Shown one piece after another: positions 7,757-15,424 of a stretch of 64,000 nt of DNA. Origin of the DNA: Rhizobium sp. Leaf371 (GTDB taxonomy: Bacteria > Pseudomonadota > Alphaproteobacteria > Rhizobiales > Rhizobiaceae); NCBI RefSeq assembly GCF_001424045.1, contig NZ_LMQB01000023.1, positions 1-64,000 of the forward strand. Direction: 5' to 3'. The notes beneath the pieces are model-generated. The model saw only the letters and a program-made list of their open reading frames with translations, was not told where the DNA came from and made no database searches. The translations under genes and the position numbers were made by a program. The first letter of the stretch is position 1. Every line of letters starts with the position of its first letter.

Positions 7757-9013
7757 TCAGGCGACGAAGCGTTCCGGACGGTAGGGGCCGAGATCCACGA
7801 TGGTGGTTCGCTCACCCGTCATCTTCTCGGCCAAAGCGCGGCCGGTCACCGGACCGAGCGTCATGCCGTGATGGGCATGACCGAAAGCGAACCACAGGCC
7901 CTCGTGTCGCGGCGCCTTGCCGATGATGGGCATCATGTCCGGCGTGCAGGGTCGCGCGCCCATCCAGGGCTCCTCGTCGCGACGTTCGGCCAGGGGGAAG
8001 AACTCCCGCGCCACGCGCTCGGCACGGGCAAGCTGCACCGGCGTCTTCGGCGCATCGCGGGTGGCGAATTCCGCCCCGGTCGTCAGCCGGATTCCGCGCA
8101 GCATGGGCGCGAGGAAATAGCCCTTCTCCGCGTCGAGCACCCAGTTGTTCAGCCGTTCGCCTTCCTGCGTGCCGTAATGCATGTGATAGCCCCGCTTGAC
8201 CGCGAGCGGGAAGCGGTAGCCGAGCTTGCGGGTGACGGTATCCGCCCAGGGGCCGAGCGCCACGACCACCTCCGCGGCCTCGATCGGCCCGTCGGGCGAG
8301 GCGATCCGCCAGCCCGGGCCTTCCAGAACATGCTCCAGCGTTGCCGCATCGCCCGCAACCAGACGCCCGCCGAGCGACTGGAAGTAGGCGAGATAGGCCT
8401 TGTTGAGGCTGTGGGGATCGCGGATCGACCAGGGGTCCGTCCAGCGGAGACCGCCGGCGAGATCGATGCGGATGGAAGGTTCCAGTGCCTTGATGTCACT
8501 GGGCGACAGTTTCTGATGGTTGACGCCGAAGCCGGCCGACAGGCGCTCGGCTTCCTTGTAGGCGGCATCGCGGGCGGCATCGGTGCGGAACACCTTCATC
8601 CAGCCATCCCGCTGGATCAGGTTGTCCGCGCCGGACGCCTTGATGAGATCGGCATGTTCGGTGATCGAATTCTCGATCAGCGGCGCATAGAGCCGGGCGA
8701 TGTGCTGGTGTTGGGTAAAACCGGAATTCCACCAGTAGCGCACCAGAAAGGGCACGAGACCCGGCAGGGCCTTCAGATGGTAATGGGCATCGATCGTGTT
8801 GTTGAGCGCATAGCGAAACAGGGCGCCGAAATCATGCGGGAAGCCATAGGGCACGACGCCTTCGCGCTGGATGAGCCCGGCATTGCCGAAGGACGTCTCT
8901 TCCCCTGCCCCGCGGCGATCGACGAGCAGGACCGATTTTCCGCGCCGCGCCAGATGAATGGCCGTGGAAAGGCCGACAATCCCCGCACCCAGAACCGCCA
9001 CATCCGTCTTCAT
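7757..9013 (-). CDS. FAD-dependent D-amino acid dehydrogenase-like oxidoreductase (DAO family)
   Basis: The start at 9013 is set by the CAGGAG ribosome site; the frame is open further upstream but those codons read as non-coding. The 418-residue product starts with a Rossmann dinucleotide-binding motif, VAVLGAGIVGLSTAIHLARR (residues 5-24), then a DRRGAGEETSFGNAG segment typical of DadA-like proteins. Near the C-terminus are the FAD-contacting WMGARPCTPDMMPIIG and HAHHGMTLGPVTGR. Such enzymes oxidise D-amino acids or related amines at the membrane, passing electrons to quinone. The substrate is unknown; no racemase or transporter is adjacent. Confidence 0.85.
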   Translation of the reverse strand: MKTDVAVLGAGIVGLSTAIHLARRGKSVLLVDRRGAGEETSFGNAGLIQREGVVPYGFPHDFGALFRYALNNTIDAHYHLKALPGLVPFLVRYWWNSGFTQHQHIARLYAPLIENSITEHADLIKASGADNLIQRDGWMKVFRTDAARDAAYKEAERLSAGFGVNHQKLSPSDIKALEPSIRIDLAGGLRWTDPWSIRDPHSLNKAYLAYFQSLGGRLVAGDAATLEHVLEGPGWRIASPDGPIEAAEVVVALGPWADTVTRKLGYRFPLAVKRGYHMHYGTQEGERLNNWVLDAEKGYFLAPMLRGIRLTTGAEFATRDAPKTPVQLARAERVAREFFPLAERRDEEPWMGARPCTPDMMPIIGKAPRHEGLWFAFGHAHHGMTLGPVTGRALAEKMTGERTTIVDLGPYRPERFVA

Positions 9014-9135
9014 GCTGATCAACTCCTGCTCCCGGCGCGCTTTGCGTCTGTCTGCCACTGTCAGCATTTTCCCGGCGTTCCGCAACAGGGCGCGGTGCAA
9101 ATCGACACCGTCACCGACGCCTTCGCACAACGAAA

Positions 9136-9159
9136 AAGGGAGCGGCGAACCGCTCCCTT
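9136..9159 (-). terminator. Terminator of the DUF1328-like gene
   Basis: Arms AAGGGAGCGG (9136-9145) and CCGCTCCCTT (9150-9159) with a four-base loop. On the minus strand the hairpin is followed by a T-run, 38 bp after the stop of the small membrane protein gene. Confidence 0.8.
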
Positions 9160-9196
9160 CTGCAATGAATTCCTGTTCGTAGGTCTTGGGCCGCGC

Positions 9197-9364
9197 TTAA
9201 GTGTGGCGACGCATGAAGCTTGCAACCAGCGAAATGACGAGGAAGGCCAGGAACAGGAAGAACAGGATCTGCGCGATACCGGCCGATGCGCCGGCAATAC
9301 CGCCAAAGCCAAGGACACCTGCGATGATGGCCACGACGAGAAAGACAAGTGCGTAATAAAGCAT
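9197..9364 (-). CDS. DUF1328-family small membrane protein
   Basis: ATG 9364 follows a GGAGGAG ribosome site. The 55-residue peptide [20 protein letters not shown].. has two membrane helices around a [13 protein letters not shown] glycine-rich hinge and ends in the basic tail RRHT. This matches the DUF1328 (YtjA-like) family, whose members are often induced by stress. The promoter region holds an exact EcfG-type element, and its own terminator follows, so it is monocistronic. Confidence 0.9.
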   Translation of the reverse strand: MLYYALVFLVVAIIAGVLGFGGIAGASAGIAQILFFLFLAFLVISLVASFMRRHT

Positions 9365-9395
9365 GACACGCTCCTCCAATTAGAACATGCCGATT

Positions 9396-9420
9396 AACGC
9401 ATGACGTGTCTTATTGTTCC
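9396..9420 (-). promoter_or_regulatory. EcfG-type general stress promoter (minus strand)
   Basis: Plus-strand AACG (9396-9399), 16 bp, GTTCC (9416-9420), giving GGAAC-N16-CGTT on the minus strand. Its -10 lies about 32 bp before the DUF1328-like start codon. Confidence 0.8.
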
Positions 9421-9556
9421 GCCGGGGTCCGGACGATGAAGGTTCCGAAAAGGTCGATCAGCCTTTAGCATCGCGTTCGGACAGCCGCCATTCAGTCTTC
9501 GTTTACCATACCGGCAACACTGGTTCATTTTGACACGCGCCCGCCACAGCAAATGC

Positions 9557-9581
9557 GGAACTTCACCGTGCAAGCGGCGTT
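9557..9581 (+). promoter_or_regulatory. EcfG-type general stress promoter
   Basis: GGAAC at 9557-9561, 16-bp spacer, CGTT at 9578-9581, 32 bp before the NepR-like start at 9614. Confidence 0.8.
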
Positions 9582-9613
9582 GAGTTCACAATTGATTGAG
9601 GCGAGACATCATC

Positions 9614-9814
9614 ATGACTGTATCGAACGCACATATCTGGAAGTCCGTTGCGGCCTCGGCGCGGCCTGCATCGCGATCGAACGAAAAGAACCTGCATATC
9701 GGGCAGACGCTGAAGGACCTCTACTTCAACGGCAACATGCCGGCCACGGATGGACGATTCGAGCAATTGCTGGAGCAGCTCGATTCCTCCGAAGGCGGCC
9801 GCGAGCGCCATTGA
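9614..9814 (+). CDS. NepR-like protein (second paralogue; putative anti-sigma factor)
   Basis: 66 residues. Residues 29-57 (IGQTLKDLYFNGN..FEQLLEQLD) align without gaps to the NepR core encoded at 12045-12245, sharing the I..L..LY..F..LL.QLD pattern. NepR proteins hold the stress sigma factor EcfG until phosphorylated PhyR takes them away. In this copy the loop between the two helices has lost the canonical prolines (MPATDGR instead of EPLPDA), so binding preference may differ. Start ATG 9614 is used; a TTG lies upstream. It has its own exact EcfG promoter and a strong terminator, which would create negative feedback if it is an anti-sigma factor. Confidence 0.75.
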   Translation: MTVSNAHIWKSVAASARPASRSNEKNLHIGQTLKDLYFNGNMPATDGRFEQLLEQLDSSEGGRERH

Positions 9815-9835
9815 TCGGTCTTCATCACATCGAGA

Positions 9836-9865
9836 AAAAGGCGGTCCATCGGGCCGCCTTTTTTT
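9836..9865 (+). terminator. Rho-independent terminator
   Basis: Arms AAAAGGCGG (9836-9844) and CCGCCTTTT (9854-9862) with a continuing T-run, 22 bp after the NepR-like stop. Confidence 0.85.
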
Positions 9866-9930
9866 GTCGTCTGTTCAGGTCGAGAGCGAGACCGCCGAGC
9901 GACGGCGTGCCTCGCGCGTCTGTCCTGCCG

Positions 9931-10950
9931 TCACGGCTTCGGGTTCGATAGGACGATGCTGCCCGGATTGGCCTTGTAGGCGGCGGCATCATAGGCGGGC
10001 TGGGCTTCCAGCTGTTCCTTGGTGTAGGGCGAATAGATCGTCATCGCGCCCTTCGCGTCGGCCATCACCTGAATGTTGGCGGCACTCATGGCGACCGGCT
10101 TCTGCGCGATGCCGAGGAAGCCGCCGACATCGATGATATAGGCTTCGAGCTTGCCCTCCTTGCCGAGGATCACATCGCCGACTTCGCCGATCTTGGTATC
10201 GTCCGCCACCTTGACCGGCGTGCCGATCAGCTTGTCGGCCGACAGCATGGCGGCATCGACGGGCTTCAGTTCTTCTGTCGGCTCGGCCGTGGTCGCGGCA
10301 TCGGGTGCGAGATCCGGATCGGTCATCTGCGGCGTCGTCCCCGTCTGCGGCAGGGCCGGGTCGGCACCGGCAGCGTCCAGAGGGACCTCGGTGTTCTCAG
10401 GTGTCGCAAGCGGCGTCGCGGCGCCATCGGCCGGGGTCGCAGGCGTCGCGGCGGTCGACGTCGAAGGTGCGGCAGGCGTGGCGGCGGCCGTGTCCTTGGT
10501 CACCGCACCATCCATCACCGCCTTGCGCTGGAAAGCCGGTGCTTTTTCGAGGTCCTGCTTGGTCATGGAGACGACGAGAATCTTCGTTCCGTCCCGATCC
10601 GACCAGGACGCCCGATCGAAATTGACGGCGACATCCTTTTCACCGATGCCGAGAAAGCCACCGACGCCGATCACCAGTGCTTCCGTTGCGCCGGCCGCAT
10701 TGATCACGACGTCCTTGACCTCGCCGATCGCCTCGCCCTCCTCATCGACGCCGGTATAGACGGTCTTGCCGATGACGTTGGAGGCCAGCATGTCGTCGCC
10801 GGGAGATGTCGCCGCAGCGCCGGCGGGCGCGGTTGCGTCCGAGGCGGCAGGAGCCGCAGGGGCTGCCGGTGCCGCGGGCGTCTGCTGCGCCAAGGCCGTT
10901 CCGGCGAGCGTTGCGGCAAGAACGGTGCTTGCCAGAAGGGTCTTCAGCAT
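9931..10950 (-). CDS. Exported protein with two PRC-barrel domains
   Basis: Start 10950 has an AAGGAG ribosome site. The 339-residue product has a signal peptide (MLKTLLASTVLAATLAGTALA, cleaved after ALA), then an Ala/Pro linker. The first PRC-barrel (about 55-125) contains NVIGKTVYTGVDEEGEAIGEVKD and GGFLGIGEKDVAV. A second Ala/Pro/Thr linker and a second PRC-barrel (about 240-325) with LIGTPVKVADDTKIGEVGDVI and GGFLGIAQKPVAM follow. Secreted PRC-barrel proteins of this type are common in rhizobia with unknown periplasmic roles. An EcfG-type promoter 290 bp upstream may drive it with a long leader. Confidence 0.85.
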   Translation of the reverse strand: MLKTLLASTVLAATLAGTALAQQTPAAPAAPAAPAASDATAPAGAAATSPGDDMLASNVIGKTVYTGVDEEGEAIGEVKDVVINAAGATEALVIGVGGFLGIGEKDVAVNFDRASWSDRDGTKILVVSMTKQDLEKAPAFQRKAVMDGAVTKDTAAATPAAPSTSTAATPATPADGAATPLATPENTEVPLDAAGADPALPQTGTTPQMTDPDLAPDAATTAEPTEELKPVDAAMLSADKLIGTPVKVADDTKIGEVGDVILGKEGKLEAYIIDVGGFLGIAQKPVAMSAANIQVMADAKGAMTIYSPYTKEQLEAQPAYDAAAYKANPGSIVLSNPKP

Positions 10951-11443
10951 CGGATTGCTCCTTACACAGGTAATTGGTTTAAGCGACGGGTCAAAAGGCA
11001 ACGAAAGGCTTAAGTTGCGAGACACAGCGACGCGACGGGGTGGTGCGTTCGCCGGGCTCTGTCACGCATGAAGGGAAACATGTGGGAGGCGGAACAGCGT
11101 CTCAGGCGTGTTCCGGCGGCCATCATGGCCGACTTCGTGTCGCGGGTCAGACCATCAGACTTTCGCCGACGTCGGACATGTCGGCGGTCGCAAGCCGGTC
11201 AGCCACATCCTACTATCCTCACATCCACACAGCGCCGTAAACGCGGTGGAGGCCGAAAATGTTCCGGCGTTCCCGCGGATGTCTTTGCCGCCGTCGAGGC
11301 GCGACGCCCGCGCCGCAACCCTACCCGGTTGGGTCCTTTAGAGGAGCACGTCAGTCAGTTGAGAAGCAGGTAAGTGCGTGGGAGAGAGGACGCCACCGCA
11401 AGCGGCGATCAACAGACACCTCAAAATCGCGTGATCGCGTTCT
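10951..11443. other. Non-coding spacer with one stress promoter
   Basis: No gene of useful length is supported here. The only clear signals are the minus-strand EcfG-type promoter at 11240-11265 and a weak hairpin with GGGT/ACCC arms near 11315-11337. Two very short frames (17 and 10 codons) lie between that promoter and the PRC-barrel gene; I do not call them. Confidence 0.5.
11240..11265 (-). promoter_or_regulatory. EcfG-type general stress promoter (minus strand, N17)
   Basis: Plus-strand AACG (11240-11243), 17 bp, GTTCC (11261-11265): GGAAC-N17-CGTT on the minus strand. The nearest gene downstream is the PRC-barrel gene starting at 10950, implying a leader of nearly 290 nt. Confidence 0.6.
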
Positions 11444-11468
11444 GGAACAATTTCGCAAACGGCACGTT
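11444..11468 (+). promoter_or_regulatory. EcfG-type general stress promoter
   Basis: GGAAC at 11444-11448, 16-bp spacer, CGTT at 11465-11468, 40 bp ahead of the DUF3309-like gene. Confidence 0.8.
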
Positions 11469-11507
11469 TACGCTCCGCATTCCGAATGAACCCAAAGAGG
11501 AACCGCC

Positions 11508-11663
11508 ATGCTCGGCACAATTCTCGTGATCGTCCTTGTTCTCCTGCTCATCGGCGCTCTGCCGACGTGGGGCCACAGCCGTAGCTGGGGTTATGGGCCG
11601 TCCGGCGGATTGGGCCTTGTGGTTGTTATCCTTCTTGTCTTGGTCCTCATGGGACGCATCTAA
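11508..11663 (+). CDS. DUF3309-family small membrane protein, 51 aa
   Basis: AGAGGAA ahead of ATG 11508 gives a good ribosome site. The peptide MLGTILVIVLVLLLIGALPTW.. has an N-terminal membrane helix, a short HSRSWGYGPSGG turn, and a second helix ending in MGRI. This pattern (two helices around WGYGPSG) is that of the DUF3309 family. An exact EcfG-type promoter drives it. The glycine-zipper lipoprotein gene follows 59 bp later and may share the transcript. Confidence 0.85.
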   Translation: MLGTILVIVLVLLLIGALPTWGHSRSWGYGPSGGLGLVVVILLVLVLMGRI

Positions 11664-11722
11664 GTAAGACCAAAGGCTTTCCCAGAGGGCCATCAACACA
11701 TCTTGAACCGGAGGATATCACC

Positions 11723-11971
11723 ATGAAAAAAGCAATTCTCGCCGTCGCCCTGATCATGCCGCTCGCAGCCTGCACGCAGACCGAACGTGGCGCCGGCATC
11801 GGCGCAGCGTCGGGCGCCATCATCGGCGGCGTGGCAACCGGCAACGTCCGCGGTGCCGCTGTCGGCGCAGCCGTCGGTGGCGTTGCAGGCGCGCTGATCG
11901 GCCGTGCCAACGAGCCGGGCCGCTGCATCTATCGCGACCGCTATGGCCGCCGCTACACGGCTGCTTGCTGA
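11723..11971 (+). CDS. Glycine-zipper lipoprotein
   Basis: 82 residues with a lipoprotein signal: MKKAILAVALIMPLAAC, Cys17 being the lipidation site (LAAC lipobox). The body is a glycine zipper (GAGIGAASGAIIGGVATG.., about 23-62) expected to insert in or pack against a membrane. It ends in a short basic Cys-containing tail (CIYRDRYGRRYTAAC). A GGAGG ribosome site precedes ATG 11723. Relatives are small outer-membrane or periplasmic lipoproteins. It probably shares the stress transcript of the DUF3309-like gene, and a terminator follows. Confidence 0.85.
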   Translation: MKKAILAVALIMPLAACTQTERGAGIGAASGAIIGGVATGNVRGAAVGAAVGGVAGALIGRANEPGRCIYRDRYGRRYTAAC

Positions 11972-12000
11972 TCAGCCGATCGGTTACGAACGAAAACGGA

Positions 12001-12025
12001 AAAACGGGCCTCGGCCCGTTTTTTT
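12001..12025 (+). terminator. Rho-independent terminator
   Basis: Arms AAAACGGGCC (12001-12010) and GGCCCGTTTT (12013-12022), two-base loop, T-run to 12025. It ends the 11508-11971 unit and may also stop nepR transcription from the other side. Confidence 0.85.
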
Positions 12026-12044
12026 GTGTCTCGGTTTCTGTGCG

Positions 12045-12245
12045 TCAGCCCTTGCGCGCCTTTTCGACGCTGTCGAGCTGCTGGAGCAGATCGACAAAGG
12101 CGTCCGGCAACGGCTCTTCTTCCACGGCGCTGTAGAGCGCGCGCAGTTTCGAGACGATCTGGCTGTTCCGGTCCAAGCTCTTGTGGTGGGTGGCATTCCC
12201 AGGCTTGGGGGCCGAGCGGGGTTTGGGGTCTGTCATATCCGCCAT
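12045..12245 (-). CDS. nepR: NepR anti-sigma factor
   Basis: 66 residues if started at ATG 12245; ATG 12236 (MTDPK) is an alternative, and neither ribosome site is strong. After a basic N-terminus comes the NepR core, IVSKLRALYSAVEEEPLPDAF.. with DLLQQLD. In the general stress response, NepR sequesters the ECF sigma factor EcfG. Phosphorylated PhyR binds NepR through its sigma-like domain and frees EcfG. The gene is divergent from phyR with a 213-bp gap, the usual arrangement. Unusually, ecfG does not follow nepR here: the terminator of the preceding unit does. Confidence 0.88.
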   Translation of the reverse strand: MADMTDPKPRSAPKPGNATHHKSLDRNSQIVSKLRALYSAVEEEPLPDAFVDLLQQLDSVEKARKG

Positions 12246-12458
12246 GCGTTCAGGTCCGCTTCGTCCCAATTCCGGCGGCGGCCAGGCCAGTCCGCGCGTT
12301 CAGCATCCTCAAGGCGATCACATCGACCTCATGCTTTGCAATTCTTACCGATCAAACTTTCCACGCGGCGGGAAACATGGTCAAACGTCCCTGTCTCGAC
12401 TCGTCGAACGATCACACTCTGTCCGGTTTCGGCGCCAATATATCGAAGGACGTCTTTC

Positions 12459-13262
12459 ATGTCACTTTCCATGCGGATTGCCGCTCACCTTCCCTATGTG
12501 CGCCGCTTCTCCCGCGCCATCACGGGATCGCAGACATCGGGCGATGCCTATGTCGCGGCCGTTCTCGAAGCGCTGATCGCCAATATCGAGCTTTTCCCCA
12601 AGGCGTCCAGCGATCGGGTCAGCGTCTTCAAGCTCTATTGCTCCCAGTTCGACAAGGTCACCATCAAGATCGACGAAGACGCGGTCAATTCGCCCTATGC
12701 CTGGGAAAAGAAGGCTGCCGCGAACCTCGCACGGATCTCGCCCGACGCGCGCAAGGCCTTCCTGCTCGTTTCCGTCGAAGGGTTTTCGCAGGACGAGACG
12801 GCCGAGATTCTCGACGTGACGCCCGAGGCGGTTGCCGGGCTGATCCAGCAGGCCTCGCAGGACATCGCCCGCCAGGTCGTCACCGACATCCTGATCATCG
12901 AGGATGAACCGCTGATCGCCATGGATATCGAGGACATGGTGCGCAGCCTCGGCCATGGCGTCGCGGGCATCGCGCGCACGCATAGCGAGGCGGTCGATCT
13001 ATTCAAACGGACCTCGCCGAAAATGGTGCTGGCCGACATCCAGCTTGCGGACGGCAGCTCCGGCATCGACGCGGTGAACGAGATCCTGTCGACGGCGACG
13101 GTGCCGGTGATCTTCATCACGGCGTTCCCCGAGCGCCTGCTGACGGGCGAAAAGCCGGAGCCCGCCTTCCTCGTGACCAAGCCGTTCAATCCGGATATGG
13201 TCAAGGCCCTGATCAGCCAGGCGCTGTTCTTTGACGAGAACGCTCACGCCGGAGAGGCGTGA
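12459..13262 (+). CDS. phyR: PhyR general stress response regulator (anti-anti-sigma factor)
   Basis: 267 residues. Start ATG 12459 has GAAGGA eight bases upstream; the open frame extends further back but through non-coding sequence. Residues 1-140 form the ECF-sigma-like domain (no DNA-binding competence expected), with the FLLVSVEGFSQDETAEIL helix typical of region 4. Residues 142-257 are a receiver domain with acidic E148/D149, phosphoacceptor D193 in VLADIQL, T221 and K241 in TKPFNP. Phosphorylation exposes the sigma-like domain, which binds NepR. No histidine kinase is adjacent. Neither phyR nor nepR shows an exact EcfG promoter in the 213-bp divergent gap. Confidence 0.93.
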   Translation: MSLSMRIAAHLPYVRRFSRAITGSQTSGDAYVAAVLEALIANIELFPKASSDRVSVFKLYCSQFDKVTIKIDEDAVNSPYAWEKKAAANLARISPDARKAFLLVSVEGFSQDETAEILDVTPEAVAGLIQQASQDIARQVVTDILIIEDEPLIAMDIEDMVRSLGHGVAGIARTHSEAVDLFKRTSPKMVLADIQLADGSSGIDAVNEILSTATVPVIFITAFPERLLTGEKPEPAFLVTKPFNPDMVKALISQALFFDENAHAGEA

Positions 13263-13283
13263 GGCTTCAGCCAAGCGATCGGT

Positions 13284-14411
13284 TCAGCCCGGCAGCTGGC
13301 GTTCCGGCGGCCGGGTGCGCACCTCGTTGAAGATGGTGAGCCCGATCAGCGCGAGCGGCATGGCGAGCATCGCGCCCACCGCGCCCCACATCCATGTCCA
13401 GAAGATGATGGCGATGAAGATCAGGAACGGGTTGATCTCGAGGCGATGGCCGAGGATCGCCGGCGTCACCAGATTTTCCATGACCAGATGTAGCAGGAAG
13501 AAGCAGATCGCCGGCAGCAGCGCCATGATCATGCTGTCATGCGTCATCAGGCCGGCACAGGTGAGAGCGATCGTCATGGCGGTGACGCCGAGATAGGGGA
13601 TGAAGCTCGACACGAAGGCGAAGAGGCCCCAGAGGATGGCGCCCGACAAGCCGCCGGCAAAGGCGATCAGTGCCGTGATCGTGCCGAGCGAGATGTAGAT
13701 CAGGCTGGCGGTCGAGAAATAGAAGCCGACCGCATTCTCGGTCGCGTTCATGACGCGGATGGCGGTGAGGCGGCGCTCGTGCGTGGCAAAGGCGAGGATG
13801 ATGGTCTTGCGCAGATGCGTGCGCCCGATGAGAAAGAGCCCCAGTGCAGCCAGAAAGATCAATGTCTGGACGAAAGCAGGCGTCAGGCCCGTGGCGACGA
13901 TGCCCAGCATGGCGCCGGCATTGGCCATGACCATGTCCGAGATCGCCTTCTCGTTGGCGCCGTTGATGGCTCTCTTGACCCACTCGAACCGCTCGAAAAA
14001 CGGCAGAAACCGTTCGGTCGCACCCTCGATCAGGGCCGGCGCCTTTTCTGTCAGCATCGAGACCGGCTCGATGAGCGCGTTGACGAGGAAGAAAACCAGC
14101 ACGACGAAGACGAGGCCGAAGAACAGGCCTCCGAGCACGGGCGGCAGGCCGAAGCGGGACAATCTGTCGGCGGCGACGCCCAGAACCATGCCGACGACGA
14201 TCGCCAGCGTGACGGGCATCAGGATGGATTCGAGCGCATAGATCACGCCGGACATCAGAATGACGAAGGTTCCGACGATACTCCAGGCAACGACGAGATC
14301 GAGGCCGCTTTTCGGATCGACCAAGGCGGTCGCCTCCGAGACGGGCGGGTTCTCGATCTGCGCTTTCTTCTTCGCCTTGAACAAGGCTCGCTCCGGTATG
14401 GCAGCGTTCAC
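13284..14411 (-). CDS. AI-2E/PerM-family membrane transporter
   Basis: 375 residues starting at GTG 14411, which has a GGAGG ribosome site. About eight membrane helices are visible: two near 40-100, one at 100-125 (FGLVFVVLVFFLVNALI), then a soluble stretch, and a block of helices from 185 to 365. The soluble stretch includes EKAPALIEGATERFLPFFERF. This topology is that of the AI-2E transporter superfamily (PerM/YdiK/TqsA), exporters of small solutes with few proven substrates. The gene is convergent with phyR (22-bp gap). No EcfG consensus was found ahead of it (a GGAAC-N16-GATT at about 14536-14560 is a poor match). Confidence 0.85.
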   Translation of the reverse strand: MNAAIPERALFKAKKKAQIENPPVSEATALVDPKSGLDLVVAWSIVGTFVILMSGVIYALESILMPVTLAIVVGMVLGVAADRLSRFGLPPVLGGLFFGLVFVVLVFFLVNALIEPVSMLTEKAPALIEGATERFLPFFERFEWVKRAINGANEKAISDMVMANAGAMLGIVATGLTPAFVQTLIFLAALGLFLIGRTHLRKTIILAFATHERRLTAIRVMNATENAVGFYFSTASLIYISLGTITALIAFAGGLSGAILWGLFAFVSSFIPYLGVTAMTIALTCAGLMTHDSMIMALLPAICFFLLHLVMENLVTPAILGHRLEINPFLIFIAIIFWTWMWGAVGAMLAMPLALIGLTIFNEVRTRPPERQLPG

Positions 14412-14631
14412 GTCCGACCTCCACTCGCAATGAGCGCGGGCCAGAAGCTGCCGCGATGTCCTGCATGACGTCCCTCGATCTCACACCCTGCAGACACATG
14501 GTTGCGGAGTGTGATAACCGGGACGCCGCTCAATCGATTTCGGGACGAAAAGTTCCCGTGAGCGGCAGGAAGCGCTTACGTTTCCACCAAAAATGGTGTT
14601 TTTCAACGCCGAACGACGATGTCCGCGCGGA

Positions 14632-14802
14632 TCAGTACTTCTCGGGCGGGAAAATCCGCAGGGTCAGCGAGAACAGGCCGAGACCGAGGAGAACGACCAG
14701 AAGCGTGTTGGCGACGTCGTCGGATGTTGCGGAGACAACGCCCACGGCAAGTGCGGCGCAGACGAGCAGGATCAGGCCGAGCCTGGGCAGCCAGTAAAGC
14801 AT
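14632..14802 (-). CDS. Small two-helix membrane protein, 56 aa, stress-promoter driven
   Basis: MLYWLPRLGLILLVCAALAV.. forms one membrane helix. A short polar turn (SATSDDVANT) follows, then a second helix (LLVVLLGLGLFSLTL) and a polar tail RIFPPEKY. AAGGA lies 8 bases before ATG 14802. An exact EcfG-type promoter (N17) sits 44 bp upstream of the start. It resembles the other tiny stress membrane proteins in this block. I do not recognise the family. Confidence 0.75.
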   Translation of the reverse strand: MLYWLPRLGLILLVCAALAVGVVSATSDDVANTLLVVLLGLGLFSLTLRIFPPEKY

Positions 14803-14845
14803 GGGAGCGTCCTTCGATGTTCGGAAGTGTTAATTCTGGCCTAAC

Positions 14846-14871
14846 AACGGCGCGATTTGCCGATTTGTTCC
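14846..14871 (-). promoter_or_regulatory. EcfG-type general stress promoter (minus strand, N17)
   Basis: Plus-strand AACG (14846-14849), 17 bp, GTTCC (14867-14871): GGAAC-N17-CGTT on the minus strand, driving the 56-residue gene. A palindrome (CAAGCTT-N5-AAGCTTG, 14872-14890) abuts the -35 element. Confidence 0.75.
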
Positions 14872-14971
14872 CAAGCTTTCGCGAAGCTTGCGATATGCCG
14901 ATCAATGGACATGTGATCCGGCGCATTTCGCGCGCCGTACGTCTCTGCAAACGCAACAGAGAACCCGCGCC

Positions 14972-15373
14972 ATGACCAGACTTGCCTCCACTCGCCTCTT
15001 GCTGGCCATCGGCAGCGTCTTTCTCGTCTCCGCCAGCAGCGCGGCCCTTGCGGCCGGGATGACCGAGGCGGAGATTCGCGAAAAAATCATCGGGCGCACG
15101 ATCTTTCTCGCGGCGCCGATGGGCGGCGAATTTCCGCTGAACTATCGGACATCCGGCGTGGTCGATGGGGATGGCAAGGCGCTCGGGATCGGCAAGCTGA
15201 TCCAGCCGAGCGATACCGGCAAATGGTGGATCGCCGACGACAAGCTCTGCCAGCAGTTCAACACCTGGTACAAGGGCGCGAAGATGTGCTTCGACCTGAC
15301 GCCGACCGGCGCCGACAAGGTGAAATGGGTGCGCGACAATGGCGAGACCGGCGTCGCGCGGATCGGCAACTGA
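14972..15373 (+). CDS. Exported hypothetical protein, 133 aa
   Basis: A signal peptide (MTRLASTRLLLAIGSVFLVSASSAALAA, cleavage near residue 28) is followed by a compact domain of about 105 residues with two Cys (in DDKLCQQF and AKMCFDL) that could form a periplasmic disulfide. The motif GKWWIADDKLCQQFNTWYKG is distinctive. Homologous small exported proteins occur widely in rhizobia without known function. Some carry misleading enzyme names in databases, which I do not follow. There is no obvious ribosome site, and the start is set by the signal peptide. Confidence 0.75.
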   Translation: MTRLASTRLLLAIGSVFLVSASSAALAAGMTEAEIREKIIGRTIFLAAPMGGEFPLNYRTSGVVDGDGKALGIGKLIQPSDTGKWWIADDKLCQQFNTWYKGAKMCFDLTPTGADKVKWVRDNGETGVARIGN

Positions 15374-15424
15374 CGTCCCGTCAGGGGTGTTTCGGCTGAC
15401 AGGCTTCTGCTCTTGAGAGATGCG

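Noticed and set aside
7505-9397. Long open frame of 630 codons on the plus strand
   Set aside because: It lies opposite the DAO-family flavoenzyme and the DUF1328-like gene and has the Arg/Gly/Asp-rich, low-hydrophobic composition of an antisense shadow.
12246-12458. EcfG promoter in the phyR/nepR gap
   Set aside because: No GGAAC-N16/17-CGTT in either direction; only weak partial matches were seen.
14536-14560. Possible EcfG promoter ahead of the AI-2E-type gene
   Set aside because: Reads GGAAC-N16-GATT; two of the four -10 bases differ, so it is not counted.
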